The notes: a model not told the origin generated them from the sequence alone. A stretch of DNA of 64,000 bases from Bacillaceae bacterium SAS-127 (GCA_002261155.1 NKXN01000074.1:1-64000), one strand, 5' to 3'; numbered from the stretch's first letter, positions 1 to 10,946 are shown. A program made the numbers and translations.

Positions 1-1
1 G

Positions 2-21
2 GGATTTTGTCCCAGCCCCTT
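2..21. repeat. One arm of a long hairpin at the window edge
   Basis: The stretch reads GGATTTTGTCCCAGCCCCTT. From memory this matches one arm of the GGGGCTGGGACA hairpins often found behind Bacilli genes. The other arm would lie outside the window, so it cannot be confirmed; it would serve as the terminator of the leftward ABC-F gene. Confidence 0.3.
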
Positions 22-51
22 ATTTAAATCACATTATTATAATGAGCGGTT

Positions 52-1761
<1,710 letters not shown>

Positions 1762-1765
1762 TCAT

Positions 1766-1799
1766 AAAAAAAGAACCAATGACATGACTCCTCTGGTTC
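1766..1799 (-). terminator. Intrinsic terminator after the two small genes
   Basis: On the minus strand a GAACCA/TGGTTC stem (1773-1778 with 1794-1799) is followed by seven U. The stem is short with a 15-base loop, so termination may be partial. Confidence 0.5.
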
Positions 1800-1801
1800 A
1801 C

Positions 1802-1963
1802 TTACGTTCTAGATATAGTCAGACAACCTTTTATATGTTTGATGTGAGTCAATTCCACTTGGTGAGGAGGAGCAATTTGTTGAATGTCACAATAGCCAGC
1901 CTGATCGATGCGAATAATTTGATATTCTTTATCGTTGTATAAAATAACATCCTGTTCCTTCAC
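1802..1963 (-). CDS. Small uncharacterised protein, 53 aa
   Basis: GTG start with AGAGAGG 7 bases upstream; the product begins VKEQDVILYNDKEYQI and ends CLTISRT. It contains two Cys residues (YCDIQ and GCLTI), no membrane segment and no signal peptide. The pattern of short beta-like stretches suggests a small beta-barrel, but I do not recognise the family. It follows the zinc-knuckle gene by 16 bases on the same strand and is followed by a terminator, so the two form a small operon. Calling it a gene rests on the RBS, the operon spacing and the terminator. Confidence 0.55.
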   Translation of the reverse strand: MKEQDVILYNDKEYQIIRIDQAGYCDIQQIAPPHQVELTHIKHIKGCLTISRT

Positions 1964-1979
1964 TGTAAACGACCTCTCT

Positions 1980-2156
1980 TTATTTAAAAATCAATTCTTC
2001 TCCGATCTCCCAGCCGATTCGAAAGTCTTGCATCCGATAACTAAACTGACTTCCTGTTCCATTGCAATGCTTGCACACCTTTTTCATACGAATACCTCGA
2101 ATGAGAGGAACTCTTCCTACACCGTGACAATCTTCACAAATACGTCTATAGGCCAT
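1980..2156 (-). CDS. Small zinc-knuckle protein with DnaJ-type CxxCxGxG motifs, 58 aa
   Basis: The product starts MAYRRICEDCHGVGR and holds two CxxCxGxG motifs (CEDCHGVG and CKHCNGTG) about 20 residues apart. These are the two halves of one zinc centre of a DnaJ cysteine-rich domain, but no J-domain or substrate-binding domain is present. An ATG at 2156 has GGAGG 6 bases upstream and is preferred over the upstream in-frame ATG at 2186. Such free-standing mini zinc fingers occur in Bacilli; their function is unknown to me. A zinc-bound chaperone-like or RNA-binding role would be a guess. Confidence 0.7.
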   Translation of the reverse strand: MAYRRICEDCHGVGRVPLIRGIRMKKVCKHCNGTGSQFSYRMQDFRIGWEIGEELIFK

Positions 2157-2298
2157 TCCGTTCCTCCTTTTCGTTTTTTGAGACACATTTTATTTTAATA
2201 TACCCATAAATAAACAAATTCAATCGTACATACGTGAAAGATTAACATGATCGATTCTTTCCCTCACATATAAGAGAAAATTTGCATATATTTTAATT

Positions 2299-2378
2299 AT
2301 TCCTATCTGAAAAATACGATTGACTTCAAAGAATTTTCTGATAAAATATAAAACATCATTAATTCCTATATGGAAAGT
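2299..2378 (+). promoter_or_regulatory. Sulfate operon promoter flanked by two 17-bp repeats
   Basis: A sigma-A promoter is visible: TTGACT at 2320-2325, 16-base spacer, TAAAAT at 2342-2347. Two similar imperfectly palindromic boxes flank it: ATTCCTATCTGAAAAAT (2299-2315) and ATTCCTATATGGAAAGT (2362-2378), 63 bp apart, about six helical turns. The pattern recalls boxes bound by Rrf2-type cysteine regulators such as CymR; that link is an inference from memory of the motif. Confidence 0.55.
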
Positions 2379-2389
2379 AGGTTTTAAAT

Positions 2390-3097
2390 ATGCTTACGTA
2401 TGAACAATGGGAAAGGCATCCATTGCCAGACATTTTATCGACAAGCGAGACGAAAGGCGCAAAAGAAACGTTGCAATGGGCATATGATGATTATGGTGAT
2501 CAGCTTATGTATGCTTGTAGTTTTGGGATTGAAGGGATCGTTCTCATTGATTTGATTTCAAGTATTCGTCCGGATGCTTCGATTGTGTTTCTCGATACCG
2601 GTTATCATTTTCAAGAAACGTATGACATTATTGACAAAGTAAAAAAACGATATCCGTCGCTTCACATTCATTTGCAGCAGCCAGCCCTCACCCTCGAGGA
2701 ACAAACAGAAACATACGGAGAGGACTTGTGGAAACACGATCCGAATATGTGCTGCAAACTAAGAAAAATGATCCCGTTAAAAGAAGCTCTTGAACCGGCA
2801 ACTGCATGGATTTCTGGCTTGCGTCGAGAACAATCTGAAACGAGAAAGCACACAAATTACATCAACCAAGATCATAAATTTAAAAAGATCAAAATTTGCC
2901 CATTAATCCATTGGACGTGGAAAGAAGTGTGGCGTTACGTTACTAAACAGCAACTTGACTATCACATACTTCATGACCAAGGCTATCCAAGCATCGGCTG
3001 TGAACCTTGTACAAAACCAGCGATTTCGATCGAGGATGTACGTTCAGGAAGATGGTCTGGTTCTGGAAAGACCGAATGCGGCCTACACGGTGATTAA
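2390..3097 (+). CDS. cysH: Phosphoadenylyl-/adenylyl-sulfate reductase
   Basis: Reduces activated sulfate (APS or PAPS) to sulfite with thioredoxin; cytoplasmic. The 235-residue protein shows the ATP-pyrophosphatase-like core ([10 protein letters not shown] near residue 42) and a C-terminal ECGLH motif carrying the catalytic Cys. It also has the Cys pairs C121/C122 and C204/C207 that hold a [4Fe-4S] cluster in APS-using enzymes, so APS reductase activity is likely, as for B. subtilis CysH. First gene of the sulfate operon. The RBS is modest (AAAGTAGG). The presence of cysC downstream means PAPS could also be the substrate; both are plausible. Confidence 0.95.
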   Translation: MLTYEQWERHPLPDILSTSETKGAKETLQWAYDDYGDQLMYACSFGIEGIVLIDLISSIRPDASIVFLDTGYHFQETYDIIDKVKKRYPSLHIHLQQPALTLEEQTETYGEDLWKHDPNMCCKLRKMIPLKEALEPATAWISGLRREQSETRKHTNYINQDHKFKKIKICPLIHWTWKEVWRYVTKQQLDYHILHDQGYPSIGCEPCTKPAISIEDVRSGRWSGSGKTECGLHGD

Positions 3098-3153
3098 TTT
3101 TTTCACCGCTAAAACCAAGTAATTATATATGAATAATAAACTAGGAGGTTTTC

Positions 3154-4305
3154 ATGATGTCTACAATCTTGCCACATGGTGGTACACTCATTAACTTATA
3201 TCAACCTGATTTCGATCTCACGACGATTCAAAAACAACTTTCGATCGACTTAACCGCTTTAAGCGATTTAGAGCTTATTGCTACTGGGGCGTATAGTCCG
3301 CTCACCGGCTTCCTGACTCAAAAGGATTATGACAACGTCGTCACTCATATGCGACTGTCAAATGAAACCGTTTGGAGTTTGCCGATCACGCTTCCGTTAC
3401 ATGAAGAGGATGCTGCTCGTTATTCCATCGGTGAGACGGTTGTATTAACACATAATGATGTCGCTTATGGCGTCTTAACGATTGAAGATATATACCGGCC
3501 GGATCAACAAAAAGAAGCACAAGAAGTATATAAAACGACGGATGCCGCTCATCCGGGAGTACAAAAGCTATTACAACGCGGTTCGGTCTATTTAGGCGGA
3601 CCGATTCGACTTATTCGTCGGATGGAACGCACACAATTTGCTGACTTTTATTTTGATCCAACAGAAACGAGACAATTGTTTCAAGAAAAAGGCTGGAAGA
3701 AGATTGTTGGCTTCCAAACAAGAAACCCTGTACATCGTGCGCACGAGTACATACAGAAAACAGCCTTAGAAATCGTCGATGGCTTATTGTTGAATCCGCT
3801 CGTCGGAGAAACGAAAGCCGACGATATCCCAGCCGATGTTCGAATGGAAAGCTATGAAGTGTTGTTGAAAGATTATTATCCAGCCGACCGCGTGCAACTT
3901 GCGGTCTTTCCAGCAGCGATGCGCTATGCCGGACCGAGAGAAGCAATCTTTCATGCGATTGTCCGTAAAAACTATGGATGCACTCATTTTATTGTCGGTC
4001 GTGATCATGCAGGGGTCGGCAATTATTACGGGACGTATGACGCTCAAAAAATATTTGACCAATTTACTGAAGAAGAAATCGGGATCACCTTACTTTTCTT
4101 TGAACATAGCTTCTATTGCACAAAATGCGAAGGAATGGCTTCATCGAAAACGTGCTCGCATGAGAAAGAACATCATGTCATTCTTTCAGGAACAAAGGTA
4201 CGGGAAATGCTGCGAGCGGGAGAAGTACCACCTTCCACCTTTAGCCGTAAAGAAGTGATCGAAGTGTTAATTCGTGGATTAAAAGAACAAGAAACGGTTC
4301 AATAG
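3154..4305 (+). CDS. sat: Sulfate adenylyltransferase (ATP sulfurylase)
   Basis: Couples sulfate and ATP to adenylyl sulfate, the first step of assimilation. The protein is a full-length monofunctional bacterial Sat of 383 residues, with the [11 protein letters not shown] motif near residue 190, GRDHAG near residue 285 and a late Cys cluster ([13 protein letters not shown]). It has no C-terminal APS-kinase domain; that activity is encoded separately next door. Two consecutive ATG codons (3154, 3157) follow AGGAGG at 3143-3148; the second has the better spacing, so the true protein may be one residue shorter. It lies 56 bp after cysH and 11 bp before cysC. Confidence 0.96.
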   Translation: MMSTILPHGGTLINLYQPDFDLTTIQKQLSIDLTALSDLELIATGAYSPLTGFLTQKDYDNVVTHMRLSNETVWSLPITLPLHEEDAARYSIGETVVLTHNDVAYGVLTIEDIYRPDQQKEAQEVYKTTDAAHPGVQKLLQRGSVYLGGPIRLIRRMERTQFADFYFDPTETRQLFQEKGWKKIVGFQTRNPVHRAHEYIQKTALEIVDGLLLNPLVGETKADDIPADVRMESYEVLLKDYYPADRVQLAVFPAAMRYAGPREAIFHAIVRKNYGCTHFIVGRDHAGVGNYYGTYDAQKIFDQFTEEEIGITLLFFEHSFYCTKCEGMASSKTCSHEKEHHVILSGTKVREMLRAGEVPPSTFSRKEVIEVLIRGLKEQETVQ

Positions 4306-4316
4306 GGGGAATTTAC

Positions 4317-4931
4317 ATGGGCAATATCATCTGGCATGATCAATCATTAACAAAAGCACAACGGCGGCACAAAAATAACCATCATAGCGCCGTCTTTTGG
4401 TTCACTGGTCTTTCCGGTTCTGGAAAGTCGACTATTGCTAATGCAGCGGCACAAAAGCTACATGAATTAGGCGTTCAAACATACGTCCTAGATGGCGATA
4501 ATATTCGCCATGGCTTAAATCAAGACCTTGGCTTTTCCGATCAAGATCGCAAAGAAAATATTCGCCGGATTGGGGAAGTGGCGAAACTGTTTGTTGATAG
4601 CGGCCAACTGGTCTTTACAGCCTTTATTTCGCCTTTTCAAGAAGATCGAGACATCGTTCGCTCACTCTTGCAGCCAGATGAATTTGTGGAAGTGTTCGTC
4701 AACTGCCCGATCGATGAGTGTGAAGAGCGCGACCCGAAAGGACTATATAAAAAAGCTCGGAGCGGTGATATCCCACAATTTACTGGCATATCTTCCCCTT
4801 ATGAAGCACCGAAAACACCTGAACTTATGTTGCAAACGGATCAAAATACCGTCGATGAATGTGTCGAACAGCTATTAGCATTTATTAAAAAACAAAACTG
4901 GCTTAAGGAGGGGAAGAAGAATGGCATATGA
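4317..4931 (+). CDS. cysC: Adenylyl-sulfate kinase
   Basis: Phosphorylates APS to PAPS. The 204-residue P-loop kinase has Walker [10 protein letters not shown] near residue 34, the [10 protein letters not shown] substrate motif and the FISPFQEDR segment typical of CysC. It overlaps the start of the sulfite reductase gene by 11 bp, and the reductase RBS (AAGGAGGGG) lies inside its last codons, pointing to translational coupling. Having a kinase beside a CysH with FeS-type Cys pairs suggests the cell either uses both APS and PAPS or makes PAPS for other purposes; the sequence cannot decide this. Confidence 0.95.
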   Translation: MGNIIWHDQSLTKAQRRHKNNHHSAVFWFTGLSGSGKSTIANAAAQKLHELGVQTYVLDGDNIRHGLNQDLGFSDQDRKENIRRIGEVAKLFVDSGQLVFTAFISPFQEDRDIVRSLLQPDEFVEVFVNCPIDECEERDPKGLYKKARSGDIPQFTGISSPYEAPKTPELMLQTDQNTVDECVEQLLAFIKKQNWLKEGKKNGI

Positions 4932-6543
4932 AAAAAGCTGGGCTGATAACCCAAAATTAAGTAAACAAGAACAAAAGAAATTAGTGACGGATGGGCTTGA
5001 TATTTTCAACGACATCCCTCACTATGCAGCTAACGGCTTTGCTTCGATCCCAAAGGAAGAATGGGACGGATTTAAATGGGCGGGTCTATATTTACAGCGA
5101 CCGAAAGAAGACGGCTATTTTATGATGCGAGTCAAGGTTCCGACAGGTATTTTAACGAATGAACAGCTAATCACACTAGCAGAAATATCAAGAGACTATG
5201 GCCGACACGTGTTTGATATTACGACACGACAAGCGGTTCAGTTTCATTGGTTAACGATTGAACAAATTCCTGATATTTTTGAACGATTAGAACGAGTCGG
5301 CTTATCATCCACGAATGCTTGCGGCGATGTGCCACGAAACGTCATCGGCAATGCGCTTGCTGGCATTGATCCGGATGAAGTATACGATACTCGACCACTC
5401 GTCAAAGAAATCGACGACTTTTTTACAAGCAATCGTGATTTTTCCAACTTGCCTCGCAAATTTAAAATGTCGGTGAACGCCAATGTTTACAATGCTGGGA
5501 ATGCCGAAATTAATGATGTCGCTTTCCTACCTGCCGAGAAAGAAATCGATGGGAAAAAAAGAATTGGCTTTCACTTAAAAGTAGGCGGTGGATTATCCTC
5601 TGCGCCAAAATTGGCACAAAAATTGGATCTTTTCATTTTGCCAGAAGAAGTATTGAACGTTACCATCGCTGTGGCGACGATTTTTCGAGACTTCGGCTAT
5701 CGCGAAAAACGGCATCGCGCTCGTTTGAAATTTTTAGTAGAAGACTGGGGTGTAGAAAAGTTTAAAGAGAAGCTGCTTGAATACACGGGACAGCTACCAG
5801 AAGCAGGAACTGATTTAACGAAGGGCTGGAATGCGGGCTACTTTTATGGCGTCAAGCCACAAACACAGAGAGGTCTTCATTATATCGGCGTCAATGTGCC
5901 GGTCGGTCGTTTACAAGCAGATGAAGTGTTTGATATTGCTCGCATTGCGAAACAATTCGGCAATGGCGAAATTCGCACGTGTGGCTCGCAAAACTTAATT
6001 ATTCCAAACGTGAAAACAGAGTTTATCGAGGCGGTGTTAAACGAACCGATTCTCAAGCGACTTCGCGTCGATGCACCGAAGTTTACCGCTTATTCGGTGT
6101 CCTGCACAGGCATCGAATATTGTAACCTTGCTTTGACGGAAACGAAGGAGCGAATGAAGCGAATTGCTGAATATCTTGATGAAGAAGTGGAAATCGACGT
6201 GCCGATTCGAATCCATATGGTTGGCTGCCCAAACTCCTGCGGCCAGCGTCAAATTGCTGATATCGGTTTACAAGGCGTGATGGTGCGGAATAAAGACAAA
6301 AAAATGGTGCAGGCATTCGAGATCAATGTAGGTGGAACGCTACTGAATGACGGCGTATTTAACCAGAAGCTAAAAGGAAAAGTGACCGGTGACAACCTTC
6401 CCATCATTTTAAAGCAATTTCTTGAGTATTTTAAAGAAACGAAATTACCAGCGGAAACGTTTTATGACTATATTAACCGAACTGGAACCGAGCATCTCCA
6501 ACAGCAACTCGATCAATGGCTGTCCGCTCAATCCTCCATATAG
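4921..6543 (+). CDS. Siroheme/[4Fe-4S] sulfite (nitrite/sulfite) reductase
   Basis: Six-electron reduction of sulfite to sulfide. The 540-residue protein has the two tandem nitrite/sulfite reductase half-domains. The cluster-siroheme ligands are C395, C401, C436 and C440 (CTGIEYC and CPNSC). The one-polypeptide layout without a flavoprotein partner in the operon resembles ferredoxin-dependent NirA/Sir enzymes more than the NADPH CysJI type, so a ferredoxin or flavodoxin donor is likely. Its place between cysC and the siroheme synthesis genes argues for sulfite, not nitrite, as substrate. Exact electron donor and gene name are uncertain. Confidence 0.92.
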   Translation: MAYEKSWADNPKLSKQEQKKLVTDGLDIFNDIPHYAANGFASIPKEEWDGFKWAGLYLQRPKEDGYFMMRVKVPTGILTNEQLITLAEISRDYGRHVFDITTRQAVQFHWLTIEQIPDIFERLERVGLSSTNACGDVPRNVIGNALAGIDPDEVYDTRPLVKEIDDFFTSNRDFSNLPRKFKMSVNANVYNAGNAEINDVAFLPAEKEIDGKKRIGFHLKVGGGLSSAPKLAQKLDLFILPEEVLNVTIAVATIFRDFGYREKRHRARLKFLVEDWGVEKFKEKLLEYTGQLPEAGTDLTKGWNAGYFYGVKPQTQRGLHYIGVNVPVGRLQADEVFDIARIAKQFGNGEIRTCGSQNLIIPNVKTEFIEAVLNEPILKRLRVDAPKFTAYSVSCTGIEYCNLALTETKERMKRIAEYLDEEVEIDVPIRIHMVGCPNSCGQRQIADIGLQGVMVRNKDKKMVQAFEINVGGTLLNDGVFNQKLKGKVTGDNLPIILKQFLEYFKETKLPAETFYDYINRTGTEHLQQQLDQWLSAQSSI

Positions 6544-6558
6544 AAAGGCGGGACTCTT

Positions 6559-6768
6559 TTGTATTTATATCGATTTGAAGTGATAGATGTAGAAAAAACG
6601 ACCCCTGTCATCGTCATAGCAAAAGATGACCAACAAGCGTTTGAGCAGGTGGATATCGAGCTAGAGAAATATTTTTTAGCCTTACCTGATTATGAAGAAA
6701 TCGTGTTATTTGAGAAGAAACGAATTGGAAATGGCAGCGGGTATGTACTGCCCGCTTTTTCTAAATAA
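6559..6768 (+). CDS. DUF3906 family small protein
   Basis: A 69-residue protein starting with TTG after AAAGGCGGG. It matches my recollection of DUF3906 proteins, which sit directly behind sulfite/nitrite reductase genes in Bacillus. It has no Cys, no membrane segment, and a beta-alpha-beta-like pattern. A stem-loop (6736-6756) followed by four T lies inside its last codons. Function is unknown; the conserved position suggests a role linked to the reductase or siroheme supply, which is inference. Confidence 0.75.
   Translation: MYLYRFEVIDVEKTTPVIVIAKDDQQAFEQVDIELEKYFLALPDYEEIVLFEKKRIGNGSGYVLPAFSK
6736..6760 (+). terminator. Terminator-like hairpin inside the end of the DUF3906 gene
   Basis: AGCGGG (6736-6741) pairs with CCCGCT (6751-6756) across a 9-base loop, followed by TTTT. 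It lies between the reductase part and the siroheme part of the operon and could lower transcription of the latter. Confidence 0.4.
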
Positions 6769-6784
6769 ATAGGAGGTGGAGAGA

Positions 6785-7561
6785 ATGGGGAAGGTTTGGC
6801 TAGTAGGAGCGGGGCCAGGTGATCCAGATTTGATTACAGTGAAAGGCTTGCGAGCGCTTCAAGAAGCGGATGTCATTTTATACGATCGTCTCATCAATGA
6901 AGAGTTGTTGCAGGAGGCAAAAGAAGGAGCGGAATTGATTTTTTGCGGGAAACGACCGAATCATCATCACCTGCAGCAAGAAACAATTAATCATTTACTC
7001 ATCCTACATGCCAAAAAAGGAAAAAAAGTGACGCGTTTAAAAGGAGGCGACCCGTTTGTATTTGGCCGAGGTGGGGAGGAGGCAGAATTTTTAGCGAAAC
7101 ATCATATTCCTTTTGAAGTCGTTCCTGGGATTACATCAGGGATTGCCGCTGCCGCTTATGCAGGAATCCCTGTCACTCACCGCGCTCACAGTGCCTCTTT
7201 TGCGATCGTCACAGGTCACCGCCAAGAAGGGGAACAAGAAGAGCTCAAATGGTCGGCATTAGCGAAAGGCATTGATACGCTCGCCATTTATATGGGAGTC
7301 AAAAATTTGCCGTACATTCAAGAACAGCTACTAGCTAATGGCAAATCAGCCGATACACCAGCGGCACTCATTCATTGGGGGACGACTACGATTCAACGAA
7401 CGGTAACTGGTACACTTGGAACGATCGATGAAGTGGCCAAACAATCGGCGATGACGAATCCAAGCATGATTATTATTGGCGATGTCGTCAAATTACGAGA
7501 GAAAATTCAATGGTTTCAAGAATTTGACCATACTTCTCGCTCTTTAGGTGCAGTCCAATGA
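6785..7561 (+). CDS. cobA: Uroporphyrinogen-III C-methyltransferase (SUMT)
   Basis: Makes precorrin-2 from uroporphyrinogen III with two SAM, the branch point toward siroheme. The 258-residue tetrapyrrole methylase shows GAGPGDP near residue 7, the VILYDRL motif and GGDPFVFGRGGEE around residue 85. It is the methyltransferase only, without the dehydrogenase/chelatase part of CysG. The ATG at 6785 has AGGAGG 8 bases upstream; a GTG at 6776 overlaps that site and is unlikely. The stop overlaps the sirB start (ATGA). Role: siroheme supply for the sulfite reductase upstream. Some genomes call this gene sumT or nasF. Confidence 0.94.
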   Translation: MGKVWLVGAGPGDPDLITVKGLRALQEADVILYDRLINEELLQEAKEGAELIFCGKRPNHHHLQQETINHLLILHAKKGKKVTRLKGGDPFVFGRGGEEAEFLAKHHIPFEVVPGITSGIAAAAYAGIPVTHRAHSASFAIVTGHRQEGEQEELKWSALAKGIDTLAIYMGVKNLPYIQEQLLANGKSADTPAALIHWGTTTIQRTVTGTLGTIDEVAKQSAMTNPSMIIIGDVVKLREKIQWFQEFDHTSRSLGAVQ

Positions 7562-8307
7562 AAGCCGTTCTTTATATTTGTCATGGAAGCCGAGTCAAAA
7601 AAGGAAGAGAGGAAGCACTTGCTTTTATTGAACAATCGAAGCCGTTGATCGATATGCCCATACAAGAAGCTTGCTTTTTAGAACTAGCGGAGCCGACGAT
7701 GGAACAAGGCTTTGCTCGCTGTGTCGCACAAGGGGTCACAGAGATCATAGTTTTCCCCTTTTTGCTACTGGCAGCGGGACACGCAAAAAAAGATATTCCA
7801 TTGGAGCTAAATAGAATTCAAGCTCAGTTTCCACAAATACGGATACATTACGCTGATCCGCTAGGTGTCCATGAAGCCATTGTTGATATTTTAATCGAAC
7901 GGATGAAAGAAAAGCAGTTGTCAATCGAACCAGATGCAACCGTGTTAATTGTTGGTCGTGGAAGTAGCGATCCACAAACAAAGGCGGATTTCACACGGAT
8001 TGTGCAATTGTTTCGTTCTAAAACCAAGTTAAACGATGTGAATATTTCGTATTTAGCGGCCGCAACACCTAAATTTTCAACGGAGTTAAAGAGACTAACT
8101 CATAAAAAGACGTCTCAATTATGGGTACTTCCTTATTTATTATTCACCGGCATTCTAATGAAGTCGATGGAAAAAGAAATTCAATCGTTACGAACGACTA
8201 AACCTATTTATTTATGCAAATATCTCGGTTATCATCCACGATTACGTGATATTATGGCGGTCCGTATTCAAGAAGCGGAGAGGAAAGAGGCGTGGCGCCA
8301 TGCTTAA
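7558..8307 (+). CDS. sirB: Sirohydrochlorin ferrochelatase
   Basis: Inserts iron into sirohydrochlorin as the last step to siroheme. It has 249 residues and two CbiX-type halves; the first carries the metal-binding His residues in CHGSR (residue 9) and GHAKKDIP (about residue 75). Length agrees with the long SirB/YlnE class and not the single-domain CbiX. Translation is coupled to cobA by a 4-base overlap. The middle enzyme, precorrin-2 dehydrogenase (SirC), is not found in this window. Confidence 0.9.
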   Translation: MKAVLYICHGSRVKKGREEALAFIEQSKPLIDMPIQEACFLELAEPTMEQGFARCVAQGVTEIIVFPFLLLAAGHAKKDIPLELNRIQAQFPQIRIHYADPLGVHEAIVDILIERMKEKQLSIEPDATVLIVGRGSSDPQTKADFTRIVQLFRSKTKLNDVNISYLAAATPKFSTELKRLTHKKTSQLWVLPYLLFTGILMKSMEKEIQSLRTTKPIYLCKYLGYHPRLRDIMAVRIQEAERKEAWRHA

Positions 8308-8337
8308 TATAATTACGAAAAATGGAGGGAAGTGGCA

Positions 8338-9234
8338 ATGGAACGTTTTATTATTTTAATGCTCGTTGGCTTAGCGGCACAGCTTGTGGATGGGGCACTT
8401 GGCATGGGGTATGGATTAACATCTACTACTTTATTATTGACGGCAGGCATCGCCCCAGCTGTTGCTTCCGCTTCTGTTCATATGGCGGAAGTAGTCACCA
8501 CCGCAGCATCAGGTGCCTCCCATATCAAATTCGGAAACGTCGATCAACAGATGCTAAAACGATTGATTATTCCTGGTTCAATCGGCGCGTTTTCCGGTGC
8601 GACGTTTTTAAGCCATTTAACAGGGGAGTACGTCCGATTGTATGTATCGATTTTTTTAGTGGTGCTCGGTCTCTATATTTTATTTCGCTTTCTTTGGTTG
8701 AAAGATGCTAGAAAACAAGAACATAAGGCGCTTTCCAATCGTTTTTATGTACCACTCGGCTTTGTTGCTGGCTTTTTTGATGCAAGCGGTGGAGGAGGGT
8801 GGGGACCGATCGCCACACCTACCTTACTTTCACAAAAAGGAATGGTTCCCCGAAAAGTCATTGGTACCGTCAATACGAGTGAATTTGCAGTTGCCTTATC
8901 TGCCACGATCGGATTTATGATTTCTTTAGGTCCCTCTCAAATTAACTGGTTATGGGTCGGAGCGATTATGGCCGGAGGAATCATTGCCGCTCCCATCGCT
9001 GCTTGGATCGTCAAAAGCCTACCAACAAAAGTGTTAGCAGTAATCGTAAGCGGCATGTTGATTTTCACAAATGTCAGAGCGATCTTCAGTTACACGACGC
9101 TTCAAAGTCATACAACGACCATCATCTATATCATGATCGCCTTCATTTGGGGATTCATTGCCCTGCTTACCGTTCAAAAGGAAAAACAAACAAAACTGTC
9201 GGTTCAACAGCTAAAGTCAAGAAAAACATCCTGA
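8338..9234 (+). CDS. TauE/SafE family membrane exporter
   Basis: A 298-residue integral membrane protein with about eight hydrophobic segments and the duplicated glycine-rich pattern of the TauE/SafE family (VDGALGMGYG near residue 20 and FDASGGGGWGP near residue 145). The family exports sulfite or organosulfonates or imports sulfur anions. As last gene of the sulfate operon it may protect against sulfite build-up or bring in sulfate; direction cannot be read from sequence. The ATG at 8338 sits 8 bases after GGAGGG; a GTG at 8332 is too close. Its stop codon is embedded in the left arm of the terminator. Confidence 0.88.
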   Translation: MERFIILMLVGLAAQLVDGALGMGYGLTSTTLLLTAGIAPAVASASVHMAEVVTTAASGASHIKFGNVDQQMLKRLIIPGSIGAFSGATFLSHLTGEYVRLYVSIFLVVLGLYILFRFLWLKDARKQEHKALSNRFYVPLGFVAGFFDASGGGGWGPIATPTLLSQKGMVPRKVIGTVNTSEFAVALSATIGFMISLGPSQINWLWVGAIMAGGIIAAPIAAWIVKSLPTKVLAVIVSGMLIFTNVRAIFSYTTLQSHTTTIIYIMIAFIWGFIALLTVQKEKQTKLSVQQLKSRKTS

Positions 9235-9266
9235 CAGTGGCATCAGGATGTTTTCGTTTATTTTTT
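9227..9266. terminator. Bidirectional terminator at the end of the sulfate operon
   Basis: CATCCTGA (9227-9234) pairs with TCAGGATG (9243-9250); T-rich tails lie on both sides. It serves the rightward sulfate operon and the leftward DUF2339 gene. Confidence 0.85.
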
Positions 9267-10931
9267 CTTATAAAATGTTCTTGAAACGACTAGACCGACA
9301 AAGCCTAGAGCAATAAAGAGACCAGCTCGAATCGCTAATGGAATATACGGCATATCGTAAAGAACCATTTTCAATAACGTTAAAATTAAGAGTGAAACCC
9401 CTATATATTTCGCATGATTGAATGTTCTCTTTAAACCAATGGCAATCGTCACAACGGCTAAGCCGATCCAAACGACATTGACCGCTAGTCGTTGCTTATT
9501 ATCCGACCAACCTTCGACGACAGCCATCGTCAATTCCGTAGAGAATATAAGCACTAATATCGTCAACAAGACACTGCCATATTTCAATGTTCGTTCTCTC
9601 ACTGATGCGTGAAGCTGATACGTCATGCTCATTCCTAAAACAAAAGTCGTTAAGAAAATAAGCCAATTGACGGTTTCATTAGATAACGGAGTAGTGATAA
9701 CCTCAGTCGCCATCAGTACTAAACCAGTAAAAACATAAATAAGGATCGCGATGCCTTTGCTCAAATCATTTCCATATTTTAAAGAGACATAATAAGCGGC
9801 AAGCCCTTCAATTAACAAGAAACTCATTTGCAGATCTTCATTGACTGCATGCAAAATTAAGAAAGTGAGTGCAATGATGACACTCGTTAAAAATATCGGG
9901 CGCTTCTTTACATCTTGCTCATACTTGATCAATAACAGAACATACATCACCGCAACCATCGCAAAAAATAACGAAATCCAATGCTCGGAAAAAGTGGAGT
10001 AGACCCAAGCCGATGTCACAAGTAAACTAGCAAACACCATACTTGCGTGCTGATCGATCTGCTTTTTTTCCTTTATATAAAAATATAGTAAACATCCATG
10101 TTGGATTAAAATAGGAAAGGCGACATAATACTCAGTCGTAAACTTACCTTCCACAAATACATAGCTAGAAACATAGAATACAAATAAAGCAAGATTTAAT
10201 AAGATAGTGGAAGCATAATAAATGACTTTAAACTGAAACTTCGCAGATAGAAATAAAAACAAGACGTATAACAGCGTTTCATACCCTAAAAAAACATACA
10301 TATTTGGTGTTTCACTTTCAATTAAGAAAGGAACCAATACGCCACCAACCATACTAATAAAGCCCAGCACTTCTGATCGATGCTTTTTAGTCAGCCATAG
10401 ACCGACTGCAATCCAAGACACATTCAACATAAAGGCAAGTGAAGGACCAACCATACTATATAACACATGCATGGCAAACGTCGTCAGCATCAGTAACGGT
10501 ACAGCGCCGCCTAACAATACATATCCTAACTTTTCACGATTATTTTCCATCTGTTGCTGACCAATCAACAGCAAAAGGGAAGAGATGATAAAGCCTAACG
10601 TCACTTTCACCGTTTCATTCATTAATCCATAGTCGGAAGCGGCTTTGAATCCCCATAAAACTCCGATAATAAACACAAAAATAAACACACGCGGCAGCCA
10701 TATTTGAAATAAAAACTTTTCCCAATCGACCGAATCAACATCTTTATTTTGATGGGTAGCTGATGATGGGGAAGTAGTAACCACTTTTTTCTCTTTTACT
10801 TTTGTTTCGATCGGGAGCGGCTGCTTCACAGGATCATTGTTTTCTAACACTTGAATTCGAGCTTGCAGCTCTTTCATTTGCGATTCTAACTGAAGAACCT
10901 TTTCCTCTAAAGGATGCTTAGATGGCTTCAG
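9258..10931 (-). CDS. DUF2339 multi-pass membrane protein
   Basis: About 557 residues: a short coiled-coil start (EEKVLQLESQMKELQARI), a charged Pro/Thr/Lys linker to about residue 75, then a dense series of some 14 or more hydrophobic helices starting at WLPRVFIFVFIIGVLWG. This is the layout of DUF2339, whose function is not known. The start is unusual: AGGAGG lies at 10941-10946, and the only initiator at proper distance (8 bases) is CTG at 10931; an in-frame GTG at 10940 overlaps the Shine-Dalgarno itself. The gene stands alone and converges on the sulfate operon. Confidence 0.82.
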   Translation of the reverse strand: MKPSKHPLEEKVLQLESQMKELQARIQVLENNDPVKQPLPIETKVKEKKVVTTSPSSATHQNKDVDSVDWEKFLFQIWLPRVFIFVFIIGVLWGFKAASDYGLMNETVKVTLGFIISSLLLLIGQQQMENNREKLGYVLLGGAVPLLMLTTFAMHVLYSMVGPSLAFMLNVSWIAVGLWLTKKHRSEVLGFISMVGGVLVPFLIESETPNMYVFLGYETLLYVLFLFLSAKFQFKVIYYASTILLNLALFVFYVSSYVFVEGKFTTEYYVAFPILIQHGCLLYFYIKEKKQIDQHASMVFASLLVTSAWVYSTFSEHWISLFFAMVAVMYVLLLIKYEQDVKKRPIFLTSVIIALTFLILHAVNEDLQMSFLLIEGLAAYYVSLKYGNDLSKGIAILIYVFTGLVLMATEVITTPLSNETVNWLIFLTTFVLGMSMTYQLHASVRERTLKYGSVLLTILVLIFSTELTMAVVEGWSDNKQRLAVNVVWIGLAVVTIAIGLKRTFNHAKYIGVSLLILTLLKMVLYDMPYIPLAIRAGLFIALGFVGLVVSRTFYKKK

Positions 10932-10946
10932 ACAGAACACCTCCTA

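Noticed and set aside
3089-3109. Small hairpin CGGTGA/TCACCG between cysH and sat
   Set aside because: No T-run follows and the genes form one operon; probably chance.
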